DNA of 64,000 nt from Paraburkholderia sediminicola (GTDB lineage: Bacteria; Pseudomonadota; Gammaproteobacteria; Burkholderiales; Burkholderiaceae), in the NCBI RefSeq assembly GCF_902859805.1, contig NZ_CADIKC010000016.1, positions 1 through 64,000 of the forward strand. The letters are read 5' to 3'. Position 1 is the first letter of the stretch, and the number at the start of each line of letters is the position of its first letter. Below are positions 39,563 through 47,551 of this stretch, piece by piece. Under the pieces are notes generated by a model. It had not been told where the DNA came from and searched no databases. It was given only the letters and a program-made list of their open reading frames with translations. The position numbers and the translations under genes were made by a program.

Positions 39563-39694
39563 GAGAGACCGGTGATGAGCCGCCTGTAGAACACGACGAC
39601 TTCATCATCCGGTAAGGCCGCGGGCACCGCCATTCAGCCAATCGGCTAATGGTGCGCGTCGTGCCGATGTGCGACGCTGTGTGGCGTGCAGGGC

Positions 39695-40999
39695 TTAACC
39701 GCGGACAGCCTTGACGGCTTTCGCGCCCGCGCGAACGGGCGGTTTGAACAGCTTGACAGTGCGGATCGCCTGGTCGTCGCTGCGCATCACTTCGAGTTTC
39801 ACCTCGCCAATCTGCACGCAGACGTCGCCGTCCGGAATCTCTTCGAGAATCTCGAGGATCAGACCGTTGAGCGTTTTCGGTCCGTCGGTCGGTAGCGTGA
39901 GATGGAGCCAACGGTTCAGTTCGCGCAGCGGCATGCTGCCCGCCACGATACATTCGCCGTTCTCGTTCCAGCCGCCGCGCGAATTGGCGCTACGCGGAAT
40001 CGAGGTGGTGAACTCGCCGATCAGCTCCTCGATGATGTCTTCCGGCGTGACCAGCCCCTGCAACTCGCCGTATTCGTTCACGACCAGCGCCGTGCGGTGA
40101 CGGCTTTCCTGGAAGTACTGTAGTTGCTGGAATACCGGCGTGCCGCTCGGCACGAAGTACGGCTCGGCCAGCAATTCGCGCAGCGTCTCGCGCTCGAGTT
40201 CCTGGTTGTGCAGCGCGGCCAGTGTCTTTCGCACGTGGAGCACGCCGAGCACCCGGTCGATGTCGCCTTGATAGACGATCAGCTTGTTGTGATAACAGGT
40301 TTCCAGCTGATGCAGGATTTGTTCGAACGGCGCGTCGAAGTCGAGCGCTTCGATGCGGCGGCGCGGGATCATCACGTCGTCTACTGAGATGTTCTCGAGG
40401 TCGAACAGGTTTAGCAGAATGCTTCGGTGCTTGGTCGGCATGAAGCTGCCTGATTCGAGCACGATGGTGCGCAGTTCTTCAGTGGACAGCCGTTGATCGT
40501 GCGCGCCTTTGGTATTGATATGCAGCACGCGCAAGATTGTGTTCGCGAACAGATTGACGAACCAGACGAGCGGCCTGCCGACGCGCATCATCGGTGCGAT
40601 GAGCAGGCTGGCCGGCAGGGCGATCTTCTCGGGGAACGTTGCGCCGACGATTTTCGGCGTGATTTCCGCGAACACGATAATCAGAAACGCGACGATGCCG
40701 GTCGCGATCGACAGCACCACATTGTTACGGCCGAAGGTATGCAGCGCGATCGAGGTGGTGAGCACCGGAATGATCGTGTTGAACAGATTGTTGCCGATCA
40801 GGACCACGCTCAACAGCTGGTCGGTGTGCGCGAGCAGGCCTTGAGTGGTCTTTGCGCCGAGCGCATTCTGGTTGGCAAGGTGTTTCAGGCGATGGCGGTT
40901 GATCGCCATCATCGCCGTTTCGGAAATCGAAAAGAAGCTGGAGCAGATAAGCAGCAGAAAGACGGCGCCGATCTGCGCCCATAAGGGAAGTTGTTCCAC
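39695..40999 (-). CDS. HlyC/CorC family transporter (CNNM domain with CBS pair)
   Basis: The 434-residue inner-membrane protein has an N-terminal CNNM/DUF21 domain with about four membrane helices (residues 1-150, including SSFFSISETAMMAINRHRL), two CBS domains (about 205-325), and a C-terminal CorC_HlyC domain (about 340-425). Members are linked to magnesium or cobalt efflux and resistance. Which ion applies here is not readable. Single gene, followed on its downstream side by the pilB region. Confidence 0.87.
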   Translation of the reverse strand: MEQLPLWAQIGAVFLLLICSSFFSISETAMMAINRHRLKHLANQNALGAKTTQGLLAHTDQLLSVVLIGNNLFNTIIPVLTTSIALHTFGRNNVVLSIATGIVAFLIIVFAEITPKIVGATFPEKIALPASLLIAPMMRVGRPLVWFVNLFANTILRVLHINTKGAHDQRLSTEELRTIVLESGSFMPTKHRSILLNLFDLENISVDDVMIPRRRIEALDFDAPFEQILHQLETCYHNKLIVYQGDIDRVLGVLHVRKTLAALHNQELERETLRELLAEPYFVPSGTPVFQQLQYFQESRHRTALVVNEYGELQGLVTPEDIIEELIGEFTTSIPRSANSRGGWNENGECIVAGSMPLRELNRWLHLTLPTDGPKTLNGLILEILEEIPDGDVCVQIGEVKLEVMRSDDQAIRTVKLFKPPVRAGAKAVKAVRG

Positions 41000-41146
41000 G
41001 CGTAGTGAAGGATAGGGGACGGGATGGAGAGAATATAGCAGAGGGGGCTAGGCGAGCCGCCTCCGCGGATGGTCTATGACGCTTGGGATAAATCGTACGT
41101 AGTGGCAAACGTGTCAGCGGGACACAAAAAATCGCGGCCCAAAACA

Positions 41147-41176
41147 AAAAACCGCCAAGCAAGCTGGGCGGTTTTT
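41147..41176 (-). terminator. Intrinsic terminator of tRNA-Pro
   Basis: On the minus strand a 10-bp stem (41176-41167 with 41156-41147) is followed by T residues, starting 27 bases after the tRNA 3' end. The A/T runs at both sides make it potentially bidirectional. Confidence 0.82.
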
Positions 41177-41202
41177 CGAGCCTTGAACTAACAAGGCAAA
41201 TC

Positions 41203-41279
41203 TGGTCGGGGTGAGAGGATTCGAACCTCCGGCCTCTACGTCCCGAACGTAGCGCTCTACCAGGCTAAGCTACACCCCG
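41203..41279 (-). tRNA. tRNA-Pro (anticodon CGG)
   Basis: On the minus strand the 77-base gene reads as a full cloverleaf. The acceptor CGGGGTG pairs with CACCCCG, the anticodon stem CTACG/CGTAG encloses loop TTCGGGA with anticodon CGG, the T loop is TTCGAATC, and the 3' CCA is encoded. It lies 38 bases beyond the ispB stop, so it may be cotranscribed with ispB or have its own promoter inside the end of that gene. Confidence 0.96.
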
Positions 41280-41317
41280 ATCTGTACTGCTGGACTCATA
41301 CGGTGTTTCAGTCCCGT

Positions 41318-42310
41318 TCAAGACTGTCTTGCCGTCGAGTAAGAACATAATTCTAGCAGGCTATCTTTGAAAATGGAATCCGGAAATGAAGAAATTGCTG
41401 CAGCTGCGGCCATCGCTTCCTGCTTCGCGCACTCGAGTGTGTGATCCAGCGCGCCGGAACGCGTGATCGCCTCGAAAATGGTGTCGAAACGGTCCGTGCC
41501 GCCTTGCTCGATGGCTTCCCGCGCGAGCGCCGACTGCTCGGGCGTGCCGCGTTCGATCAGATAAATCAGCGGGAGCGTGGGTTTGCCTTCGCGCAGATCG
41601 TCACCGGCGTTCTTGCCCATCGATTCAGCCGTGCCCGTGTAGTCGAGCCAGTCGTCCATGATCTGGAACGCTGTGCCGATGCGGCGGCCGAATTCTGCGG
41701 CAGCGGCTTCCGTCTTTGCGTCTGAACCGGCCAGCACCGCGCCGAGTTGAGCGGCGGCTTCGAACAACTTGGCCGTTTTGTAGCGGATCACCTGCATGTA
41801 GCGCGCTTCGTCCACGTCGGCGTCGTGCATGTTCAGCAACTGCAGCACTTCGCCCTCGGAGATGATGTTGGTCGCCTCCGACAGGATTTCCATCACGCGC
41901 ATCTTGCCCACGCCAACCATCATCTGGAACGAGCGGGAGTAGAGAAAATCGCCGACCAGCACGCTCGCAGCGTTGCCGAACAGCGCGTTGGCCGTCTGGC
42001 GGCCGCGCCGCAGGTCGGATTCGTCGACCACGTCGTCGTGCAGCAGCGTGGCCGTGTGGATGAATTCCACGACCGCGGCGAGTTCGTGCCGATGCCCGGT
42101 GGTTTCGCCCAGCGCGCCCGCCACCAGCAGCAGGAGAGCGGGCCGTAGCCGCTTGCCCCCGGCGCTGATGATGTACTCGGAGATCTGATTGATCAGCATC
42201 ACGTCGGACGCCAGACGGTGCCGTATGACGCGATTGACCTGCTGCATGTCTTCGGCGATCGGAGCGAGCAGGCTGGCGGCGTTGGAGGAGGGGGTGGCAG
42301 TCGACGACAT
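41318..42310 (-). CDS. ispB: Octaprenyl diphosphate synthase
   Basis: Trans-prenyltransferase that makes the C40 side chain of ubiquinone and menaquinone from farnesyl diphosphate and isopentenyl diphosphate. The 330-residue protein has the first Asp-rich motif LLHDDVVDESDLRRG near 91-105 and the second MDDWLDYTG near 216. It is divergent from rplU, the common ispB/rplU arrangement. The product length (C40 rather than C30-C45) is inferred from the family. Confidence 0.92.
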   Translation of the reverse strand: MSSTATPSSNAASLLAPIAEDMQQVNRVIRHRLASDVMLINQISEYIISAGGKRLRPALLLLVAGALGETTGHRHELAAVVEFIHTATLLHDDVVDESDLRRGRQTANALFGNAASVLVGDFLYSRSFQMMVGVGKMRVMEILSEATNIISEGEVLQLLNMHDADVDEARYMQVIRYKTAKLFEAAAQLGAVLAGSDAKTEAAAAEFGRRIGTAFQIMDDWLDYTGTAESMGKNAGDDLREGKPTLPLIYLIERGTPEQSALAREAIEQGGTDRFDTIFEAITRSGALDHTLECAKQEAMAAAAAISSFPDSIFKDSLLELCSYSTARQS

Positions 42311-42466
42311 GATGGCTGAATTGGGTAGTGCCGCGAATTATAAGGCGAATCGCGACAGTTCCGGGTCGCAGGCTGCGGCACGGCGCGACGGAGGCAACGG
42401 CCACGCCGTGTGCCGGGGCTGGACGGCAAGGCGCCGGGCGGTGCGCGCGGCGACTATCAATGAGTT

Positions 42467-42495
42467 TTGACCGAGCAGCTAACTCTATGTATAAT
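42467..42495 (+). promoter_or_regulatory. Strong sigma70 promoter of rplU-rpmA
   Basis: TTGACC (42467-42472), a 17-base spacer and a perfect -10 TATAAT (42490-42495) stand 55 bases upstream of rplU. It is the best promoter match in the window, fitting highly expressed ribosomal protein genes. Confidence 0.85.
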
Positions 42496-42549
42496 CACGG
42501 ATTTCCGCGCGCGGTGCGTGGGAAAAATGAACACAGAGTGAGGTTCTCA

Positions 42550-42861
42550 ATGTACGCGGTCATAAAAACCGGTGGCAAGCAGTATAAAGTTGCCGTCGGC
42601 GAAAAACTTAAAGTAGAACAGATACCGGCAGACATTGACGCTGAAATCACGCTCGACCAGGTTCTCGCAGTGGGCGAAGGCGAATCGATTAAGTTCGGTA
42701 CGCCGCTGGTCAGTGGGGCTTCCGTCAAGGCTACCGTCGTGTCGCAAGGTCGTCACGCAAAAGTGACCATCTTCAAGATGCGTCGCCGGAAGCACTACCA
42801 GAAGCATGGCGGCCACCGCCAGAACTATACCGAACTGCGCATCGACGCGATCAACGCGTAA
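42550..42861 (+). CDS. rplU: 50S ribosomal protein bL21
   Basis: Large-subunit ribosomal protein of 103 residues with the family start MYAVIKTGGKQYKV and the C-terminal signature RRRKHYQKHGGHRQ. ATG at 42550 is chosen by that conserved N-terminus and by the promoter and leader; the in-frame extension to 42328 covers the promoter itself. rpmA follows after 25 bases. Confidence 0.97.
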   Translation: MYAVIKTGGKQYKVAVGEKLKVEQIPADIDAEITLDQVLAVGEGESIKFGTPLVSGASVKATVVSQGRHAKVTIFKMRRRKHYQKHGGHRQNYTELRIDAINA

Positions 42862-42886
42862 GCGCAACGGTTAAGGAGCAAATCAA

Positions 42887-43150
42887 ATGGCACACAAAAA
42901 GGCAGGCGGATCATCCCGCAACGGCCGCGACTCTGAATCGAAGCGTCTCGGCGTCAAGGTCTACGGCGGTCAAGCCATCAACGCTGGCGGCATCATCGTT
43001 CGCCAACGTGGCACGCGTATGCACCCGGGCGAAAACGTCGGTATCGGCAAGGATCACACCTTGTTCGCGCTGACGGACGGCCACGTCAATTTCTCGACGA
43101 AGGGCGCAGCGAAGAAGCACATGGTCAACGTCGTCCCGGCAGCAGTCTGA
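42887..43150 (+). CDS. rpmA: 50S ribosomal protein bL27
   Basis: The 87-residue ribosomal protein starts MAHKKAGGSSRNGRDS, whose flexible N-terminus reaches the peptidyl transferase centre, and has the bL27 signature IIVRQRGTRMHPG. It is preceded by AAGGAGC and forms an operon with rplU; an intrinsic terminator follows. Confidence 0.97.
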   Translation: MAHKKAGGSSRNGRDSESKRLGVKVYGGQAINAGGIIVRQRGTRMHPGENVGIGKDHTLFALTDGHVNFSTKGAAKKHMVNVVPAAV

Positions 43151-43185
43151 GTTTACTCAGGCACGGGCTTCAGGACCGGAAAAAG

Positions 43186-43213
43186 GCCCCGCGAAGTTCG
43201 CGGGGCTTTTTTT
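43186..43213 (+). terminator. Intrinsic terminator after rpmA
   Basis: A 9-bp GC-rich stem (43186-43194 with 43198-43206) and a T-run at 43207-43213 follow the rpmA stop by 35 bases. Some readthrough into obgE is likely, since obgE often shares this operon. Confidence 0.85.
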
Positions 43214-43379
43214 ATTGCAGCGCTTTTTGTCCGAAGAATCGGCGGATTGCACGGCCAAATCGGCGCGGTTAGCCGATCGGCTGATTGCCCACCGTACGGC
43301 GAGCGCGGCAAAATAGCAGCATCTGAAAGCATCAACCCAGCAGCACCATCTAGCAGCACACCACGGGACGGAGTTACGC

Positions 43380-44501
43380 ATGAAGTTCATTGACGAAGCG
43401 AGGATTGAAGTCATCGCCGGCGACGGAGGGGATGGCAGCGCGTCGATGCGCCGCGAGAAATTCGTTCCGTTCGGCGGCCCGGATGGCGGCGACGGCGGGC
43501 GGGGCGGCAGCGTGATCGCGGTCGCGGACCGCAACATCAACACGCTGATCGACTACCGCTACGCGAAAAAACATTTGGCGCGCAACGGCGAAAACGGCCG
43601 CGGCGCGGACTGCTACGGCAAGGGCGGCGACGACATCACGCTGCGCATGCCGGTCGGCACGACCATCAGCGATATGGAAACCGGCGAGTTGATCGCCGAT
43701 CTGACCGAGCACAACCAGAGTGTGCAGATCGCACAAGGCGGCGCGGGCGGTCTCGGTAACTTGCATTTCAAATCCAGTACGAACCGCGCGCCGCGTCAGA
43801 AAACCGACGGCAAGCCCGGCGAGCGCCGCATGGTGCGCCTCGAACTGAAGGTGCTGGCCGACGTCGGTCTGCTCGGCATGCCGAACGCCGGCAAGTCGAC
43901 CTTCATCTCCTCGGTATCGAACGCGCGGCCGAAGATCGCCGATTACCCGTTCACAACACTCGCGCCGAATCTCGGCGTGGTGCGTGTCGGGCCGAGCCGC
44001 AGCTTCGTGATTGCCGACATTCCTGGCCTGATCGAAGGCGCGGCGGAAGGCGCAGGCCTTGGTCACCAGTTCTTGCGCCACTTGCAGCGGACCGGCTTGC
44101 TGTTGCATATCGTCGACCTCGCACCGTTCGACGAAGCCGTCGATCCCGTCGCGGAAGCCAAGGCGATCGTCAACGAACTGCGCAAGTACGACGAGCTGCT
44201 CTATGAGAAGCCGCGCTGGCTCGTGCTCAACAAGCTCGACATGGTGCCTGAAGACGAGCGCGAAGCGCGCGTGTCGGCATTCCTTGAGGGCTATGGTTGG
44301 GAAGGCCCGGTGTTCGAAATCTCGGCGCTGACCGGCCAGGGCTGCGAAAGTCTTTGCTACGCGGTGTATGACCACATCGCCGCGCATTCGGACGCGCAGC
44401 GCGCGGCGGAAGCCGAAGATCTCGCTGCCGACGTGCGCTTCCGCGCAAAGCCGGACGCACCGGCCGCCGCGTCGGACGACTCGAGCGTCGACCCGCAGTA
44501 A
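43380..44501 (+). CDS. obgE: GTPase ObgE/CgtA
   Basis: Essential GTPase in 50S assembly and stress control. The 373-residue protein has the glycine-rich Obg fold (1-158, many GG turns such as GGPDGGDGGRGG), then the G domain with GMPNAGKSTF near 165, DIPGLIEGAAEG near 212, and NKLD near 281, and ends in an acidic variable tail (AAASDDSSVDPQ). ATG at 43380 is the only sensible start. proB follows after 73 bases. Confidence 0.95.
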   Translation: MKFIDEARIEVIAGDGGDGSASMRREKFVPFGGPDGGDGGRGGSVIAVADRNINTLIDYRYAKKHLARNGENGRGADCYGKGGDDITLRMPVGTTISDMETGELIADLTEHNQSVQIAQGGAGGLGNLHFKSSTNRAPRQKTDGKPGERRMVRLELKVLADVGLLGMPNAGKSTFISSVSNARPKIADYPFTTLAPNLGVVRVGPSRSFVIADIPGLIEGAAEGAGLGHQFLRHLQRTGLLLHIVDLAPFDEAVDPVAEAKAIVNELRKYDELLYEKPRWLVLNKLDMVPEDEREARVSAFLEGYGWEGPVFEISALTGQGCESLCYAVYDHIAAHSDAQRAAEAEDLAADVRFRAKPDAPAAASDDSSVDPQ

Positions 44502-44574
44502 AAACAAGCCTGAGCGCCGGCGCCTGCACGGGCTGCCGGCATGCATCACGCGTCATCTTGGGAGACCGCGCACA

Positions 44575-45693
44575 ATGCGTTCCGTCATCGCAGATTCACG
44601 GCGATTGGTAGTGAAAGTCGGTTCGAGCCTCGTTACGAATGACGGGCGCGGCCTCGATCATGCTGCGATCGGTCGCTGGGCCACGCAGATTGCCGCGCTG
44701 CGCGCGCAGGGCAAAGAAGTAGTGCTGGTCAGTTCGGGCGCCATTGCCGAAGGGATGCAGCGGCTCGGCTGGACCAAGCGGCCACGCGAAATCGACGAAT
44801 TGCAGGCGGCCGCGGCTGTCGGTCAAATGGGTCTCGCGCAAGTCTACGAAAGCCGCTTTGCCGAGCATTCGATCCAGACCGCACAGATTTTGCTGACCCA
44901 CGCCGATCTGGCCGACCGCGAACGCTATCTGAACGCGCGTTCCACGTTGCTGACGCTGCTGCGTCTGGGTGTCGTGCCGATCATCAACGAGAACGACACG
45001 GTCGTTACGGACGAGATCAAGTTCGGTGACAACGACACGCTAGGCGCCCTGGTCGCCAATCTGATCGAAGGCGACGCGCTCATCATCCTCACCGATCAGC
45101 AGGGGCTTTTTACCGCCGACCCGCGCAAAGACCCGAACGCAACGCTCGTTCAGCAGGCCGATGCCGGTGCGCCGGAGCTCGAGGCAATGGCAGGCGGCGC
45201 GGGTTCGAGCTTGGGCCGAGGCGGCATGCTGACCAAGATTCTTGCCGCTAAACGCGCGGCGCACAGCGGCGCCAATACGGTGATCGCGAGCGGGCGTGAA
45301 GCTGACGTGTTGTCACGGCTCGCCTCGGGTGAGGCGATCGGCACGCAGTTGATCGCGCGCACTGCACGCATGGCGGCGCGCAAGCAATGGATGGCCGATC
45401 ACCTGCAGGTGCGTGGCCACGTGGTGATCGACGACGGCGCAGTCCAAAAGCTGACCGAGGGCGGCAAGAGCTTGCTGCCGATCGGTATCGTCGGTGTGCA
45501 GGGCGCATTTGCGCGCGGCGAAGTGATCGCTTGCCTGAGCGCGGCAGGGCGTGAAGTAGCGCGCGGCCTGACGAACTACAGCAGCGCGGAAACCAAGCTG
45601 ATCCAGCGGCGTCCGAGCGGCGACATTGAATCGGTGCTCGGCTATATGCTGGAGCCTGAGGTGATTCACCGCGACAATCTTGTGCTGGTCTGA
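44575..45693 (+). CDS. proB: Glutamate 5-kinase
   Basis: First enzyme of proline synthesis, phosphorylating glutamate. The 372-residue product begins at ATG 44575 (MRSVIADSRRLVVKVGSS); an earlier in-frame start at 44368 lies inside obgE and is rejected. Amino-acid kinase motifs: VVKVGSSLVTN near 12, VSSGAIAEGM near 50, INENDTVV near 138, and GTGGMxTK-like GRGGMLTK near 217. The C-terminal PUA domain spans about 285-365. Confidence 0.94.
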   Translation: MRSVIADSRRLVVKVGSSLVTNDGRGLDHAAIGRWATQIAALRAQGKEVVLVSSGAIAEGMQRLGWTKRPREIDELQAAAAVGQMGLAQVYESRFAEHSIQTAQILLTHADLADRERYLNARSTLLTLLRLGVVPIINENDTVVTDEIKFGDNDTLGALVANLIEGDALIILTDQQGLFTADPRKDPNATLVQQADAGAPELEAMAGGAGSSLGRGGMLTKILAAKRAAHSGANTVIASGREADVLSRLASGEAIGTQLIARTARMAARKQWMADHLQVRGHVVIDDGAVQKLTEGGKSLLPIGIVGVQGAFARGEVIACLSAAGREVARGLTNYSSAETKLIQRRPSGDIESVLGYMLEPEVIHRDNLVLV

Positions 45694-45720
45694 CTCCCGG
45701 GCACGGTTCGCACGACAGAA

Positions 45721-45756
45721 AAAAAGCCGTTCCAGCGCAAGCTGGAACGGCTTTTT
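45721..45756. terminator. Bidirectional intrinsic terminator between proB and the CNP1-like gene
   Basis: A 16-bp perfect stem (45721-45736 with 45741-45756) with a GCAA tetraloop of the GNRA type has A5 on one side and T5 on the other. It serves both convergent genes. Confidence 0.92.
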
Positions 45757-45807
45757 CATATTCACGACGGCTTCCACTTTCGAAGAAGTCAGCGCGCGAA
45801 AACTGCC

Positions 45808-46359
45808 TTAGTGAACCAACGAAGTCTGCGTGCGCTTGTAGCGGATGTTCTCGACAATCTGCTTGGCGTTGCCCGTGGGCATCTTGTTCGCGCACAGGTA
45901 GTCCTGATACAGCGCTGCCTGATAGGCGTTCAGCGTGCCATTTTCAATGCGCCTGAAGTCGTTAGCGACGGTCTGGTCCCAGCCGTCGTGATCGGCGTTC
46001 AGCCCCGCATACTGGCGCCATTCATATGTGTCGCAGCGAATGCCTTCGTAGTTCACGTTGTGCGCGCCGCTCGGGCTCGTTACAACGACGGTGTAGCGCA
46101 CGACGCCGTCGGTGCCGACAGTAAGCGAATTTCTATCGATAGCAAAATGCAGCGGTGTATTGCCCGAAACCTCGAAGGGTAGAAGATTCGAGTCTTGCGG
46201 CAGCGGCGGCAAGGCGTCCACCTTGTTTTCCACCCAGGTGCTCGGCCGGTCCAGCAGATAGGCAAACGCGCTGTCGTCTTTATTTGAGGGTTTGCTGGCG
46301 CAACCAGCCAGCAGGGCGCCGGTGGCGACGCACGCCACGACGAGAGCAAGTGCTTTCAA
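45808..46359 (-). CDS. CNP1-like family lipoprotein
   Basis: The 183-residue predicted lipoprotein carries a CNP1-like domain (named after a Neisseria surface antigen) in about residues 60-180, with NYEGIRCDTYEWRQYAG near 115. I choose a TTG start at 46359. It follows a GAGGAAA site and yields a short lipoprotein signal, MKALALVVACVATGALLAGC, with a lipobox LAGC ending at Cys20; the ORF to 46524 would bury this signal. The role is unknown. It lies downstream of rppH on the same strand. Confidence 0.72.
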   Translation of the reverse strand: MKALALVVACVATGALLAGCASKPSNKDDSAFAYLLDRPSTWVENKVDALPPLPQDSNLLPFEVSGNTPLHFAIDRNSLTVGTDGVVRYTVVVTSPSGAHNVNYEGIRCDTYEWRQYAGLNADHDGWDQTVANDFRRIENGTLNAYQAALYQDYLCANKMPTGNAKQIVENIRYKRTQTSLVH

Positions 46360-46435
46360 TATGGTTTCCTCGAAACACTGGTGCGGTTCATTGAACCGCA
46401 CCAGCAGAGGCGGCGTGGACAGCCGCACAGAATTG

Positions 46436-47179
46436 TTAATTGCGCACGCCAGGTCGGAACAGCGAGCCGGCGGTTTCGCGTTCCGATTCGTCTTCGTGTT
46501 CCGACGCGGAGCCAACTTCGGCAACCGACCCGGAACCCGGACCGCAATCAGACACGATCGTCGTGTGAATCGACGTTTCGATGCTGAGTGTGGTCACCGA
46601 GGTGGTGACCGTCATCATCGTCGAATCCGGCGGACTTTCCATTGACGACGCTATCCGGGGATAACGCGGCCCATGGTGCCCGCCAGGTTTTTCCGCACGC
46701 GGCGCAGCCCGGCGCATGAAACGGGATAGCTCCGTCAGCGCCAACTGATACACATCCCGCTTGAACTCGATCACACAGTCGAGCGGCACCCAGTACTCGT
46801 TCCAACGCCACGCATCGAACTCAGGGTGGTCGGTGGCGCGCAAGCAAATGTCGCAATCGCGTCCAACCATCCGGAGCAAAAACCAGATTTGTTTCTGGCC
46901 GCGGTAATGACCGCGTACTTCGCGCTTGATGAACTTGTCAGGCACCTCATAACGCAACCAATCGCGCGTGCGACCGATCACCTTGACGTGCTCAGGAAGC
47001 AGCCCGGTTTCTTCGTGTAACTCCCGATACATCGCTTGCACGGGGGTCTCTCCGTACTTGATGCCCCCTTGCGGAAACTGCCAGGAATGTTCACGGAGCC
47101 GTTTGCCCCAAAACACCTCGTTGTGCGCGTTCAAGAGGATGATGCCGACGTTCGGGCGAAAGCCTTCACGATCCAGCAT
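46436..47179 (-). CDS. rppH: RNA pyrophosphohydrolase
   Basis: NUDIX enzyme that removes pyrophosphate from mRNA 5' ends and starts RNase E-dependent decay. The ATG at 47179 gives the conserved MLDREGFRPNVGIILLN; upstream extension to 47251 is not conserved. NUDIX box GGIKYGETPVQAMYRELHE-ET spans about 38-60, and the RppH segment DWLRYEVPDKFIKRE lies near 75. The protein has 247 residues against 176 in E. coli; the extra 75 or so form a Ser/Thr/Glu-rich low-complexity tail. Confidence 0.9.
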   Translation of the reverse strand: MLDREGFRPNVGIILLNAHNEVFWGKRLREHSWQFPQGGIKYGETPVQAMYRELHEETGLLPEHVKVIGRTRDWLRYEVPDKFIKREVRGHYRGQKQIWFLLRMVGRDCDICLRATDHPEFDAWRWNEYWVPLDCVIEFKRDVYQLALTELSRFMRRAAPRAEKPGGHHGPRYPRIASSMESPPDSTMMTVTTSVTTLSIETSIHTTIVSDCGPGSGSVAEVGSASEHEDESERETAGSLFRPGVRN

Positions 47180-47551
47180 ACAACCACCTTCGAATCCTTT
47201 AAAATTGCTTTGATTATAAACAGATAACGGACCCGACGCACCGATTCGCACCAGATTGGAACGATTCGCCGCAAAAGGCCCGCGTTTGCGGTAGCCTGTC
47301 AGTCTTTCCGTGCCTTATCCCTTGCTGCAAAGGCTTTGCGCGGCGGCTTCGGCGCCGCGATCGGGCCGGTTTTGCCGGGGTTTTGCCTGGTATGCGCAGG
47401 CTGTTTGCCGGGTCTGAGCCGAATTCCTGGTCAGACTTTGGCCGGATATGCGGCGCGTCCGTGCCGGCGTGAGGCCGGGTCTGTGTCGGTTTCCCCACCG
47501 TTTTCACCTTTCGGGCGGTCCCTCCGGAGCCGCCGCTTTTGGAAAATCTGA
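47180..47551. promoter_or_regulatory. Divergent intergenic region between rppH and proS
   Basis: This 372-base gap has no convincing gene. It shows GT-rich imperfect repeats: TTTGCCGGG at 47371 and 47404, and GCCGGGTCTG at 47407 and 47474. The rppH side is AT-rich and could hold its promoter. No clear proS promoter was found. The run GGAAAATCTGA is the likely proS ribosome site. Confidence 0.35.
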
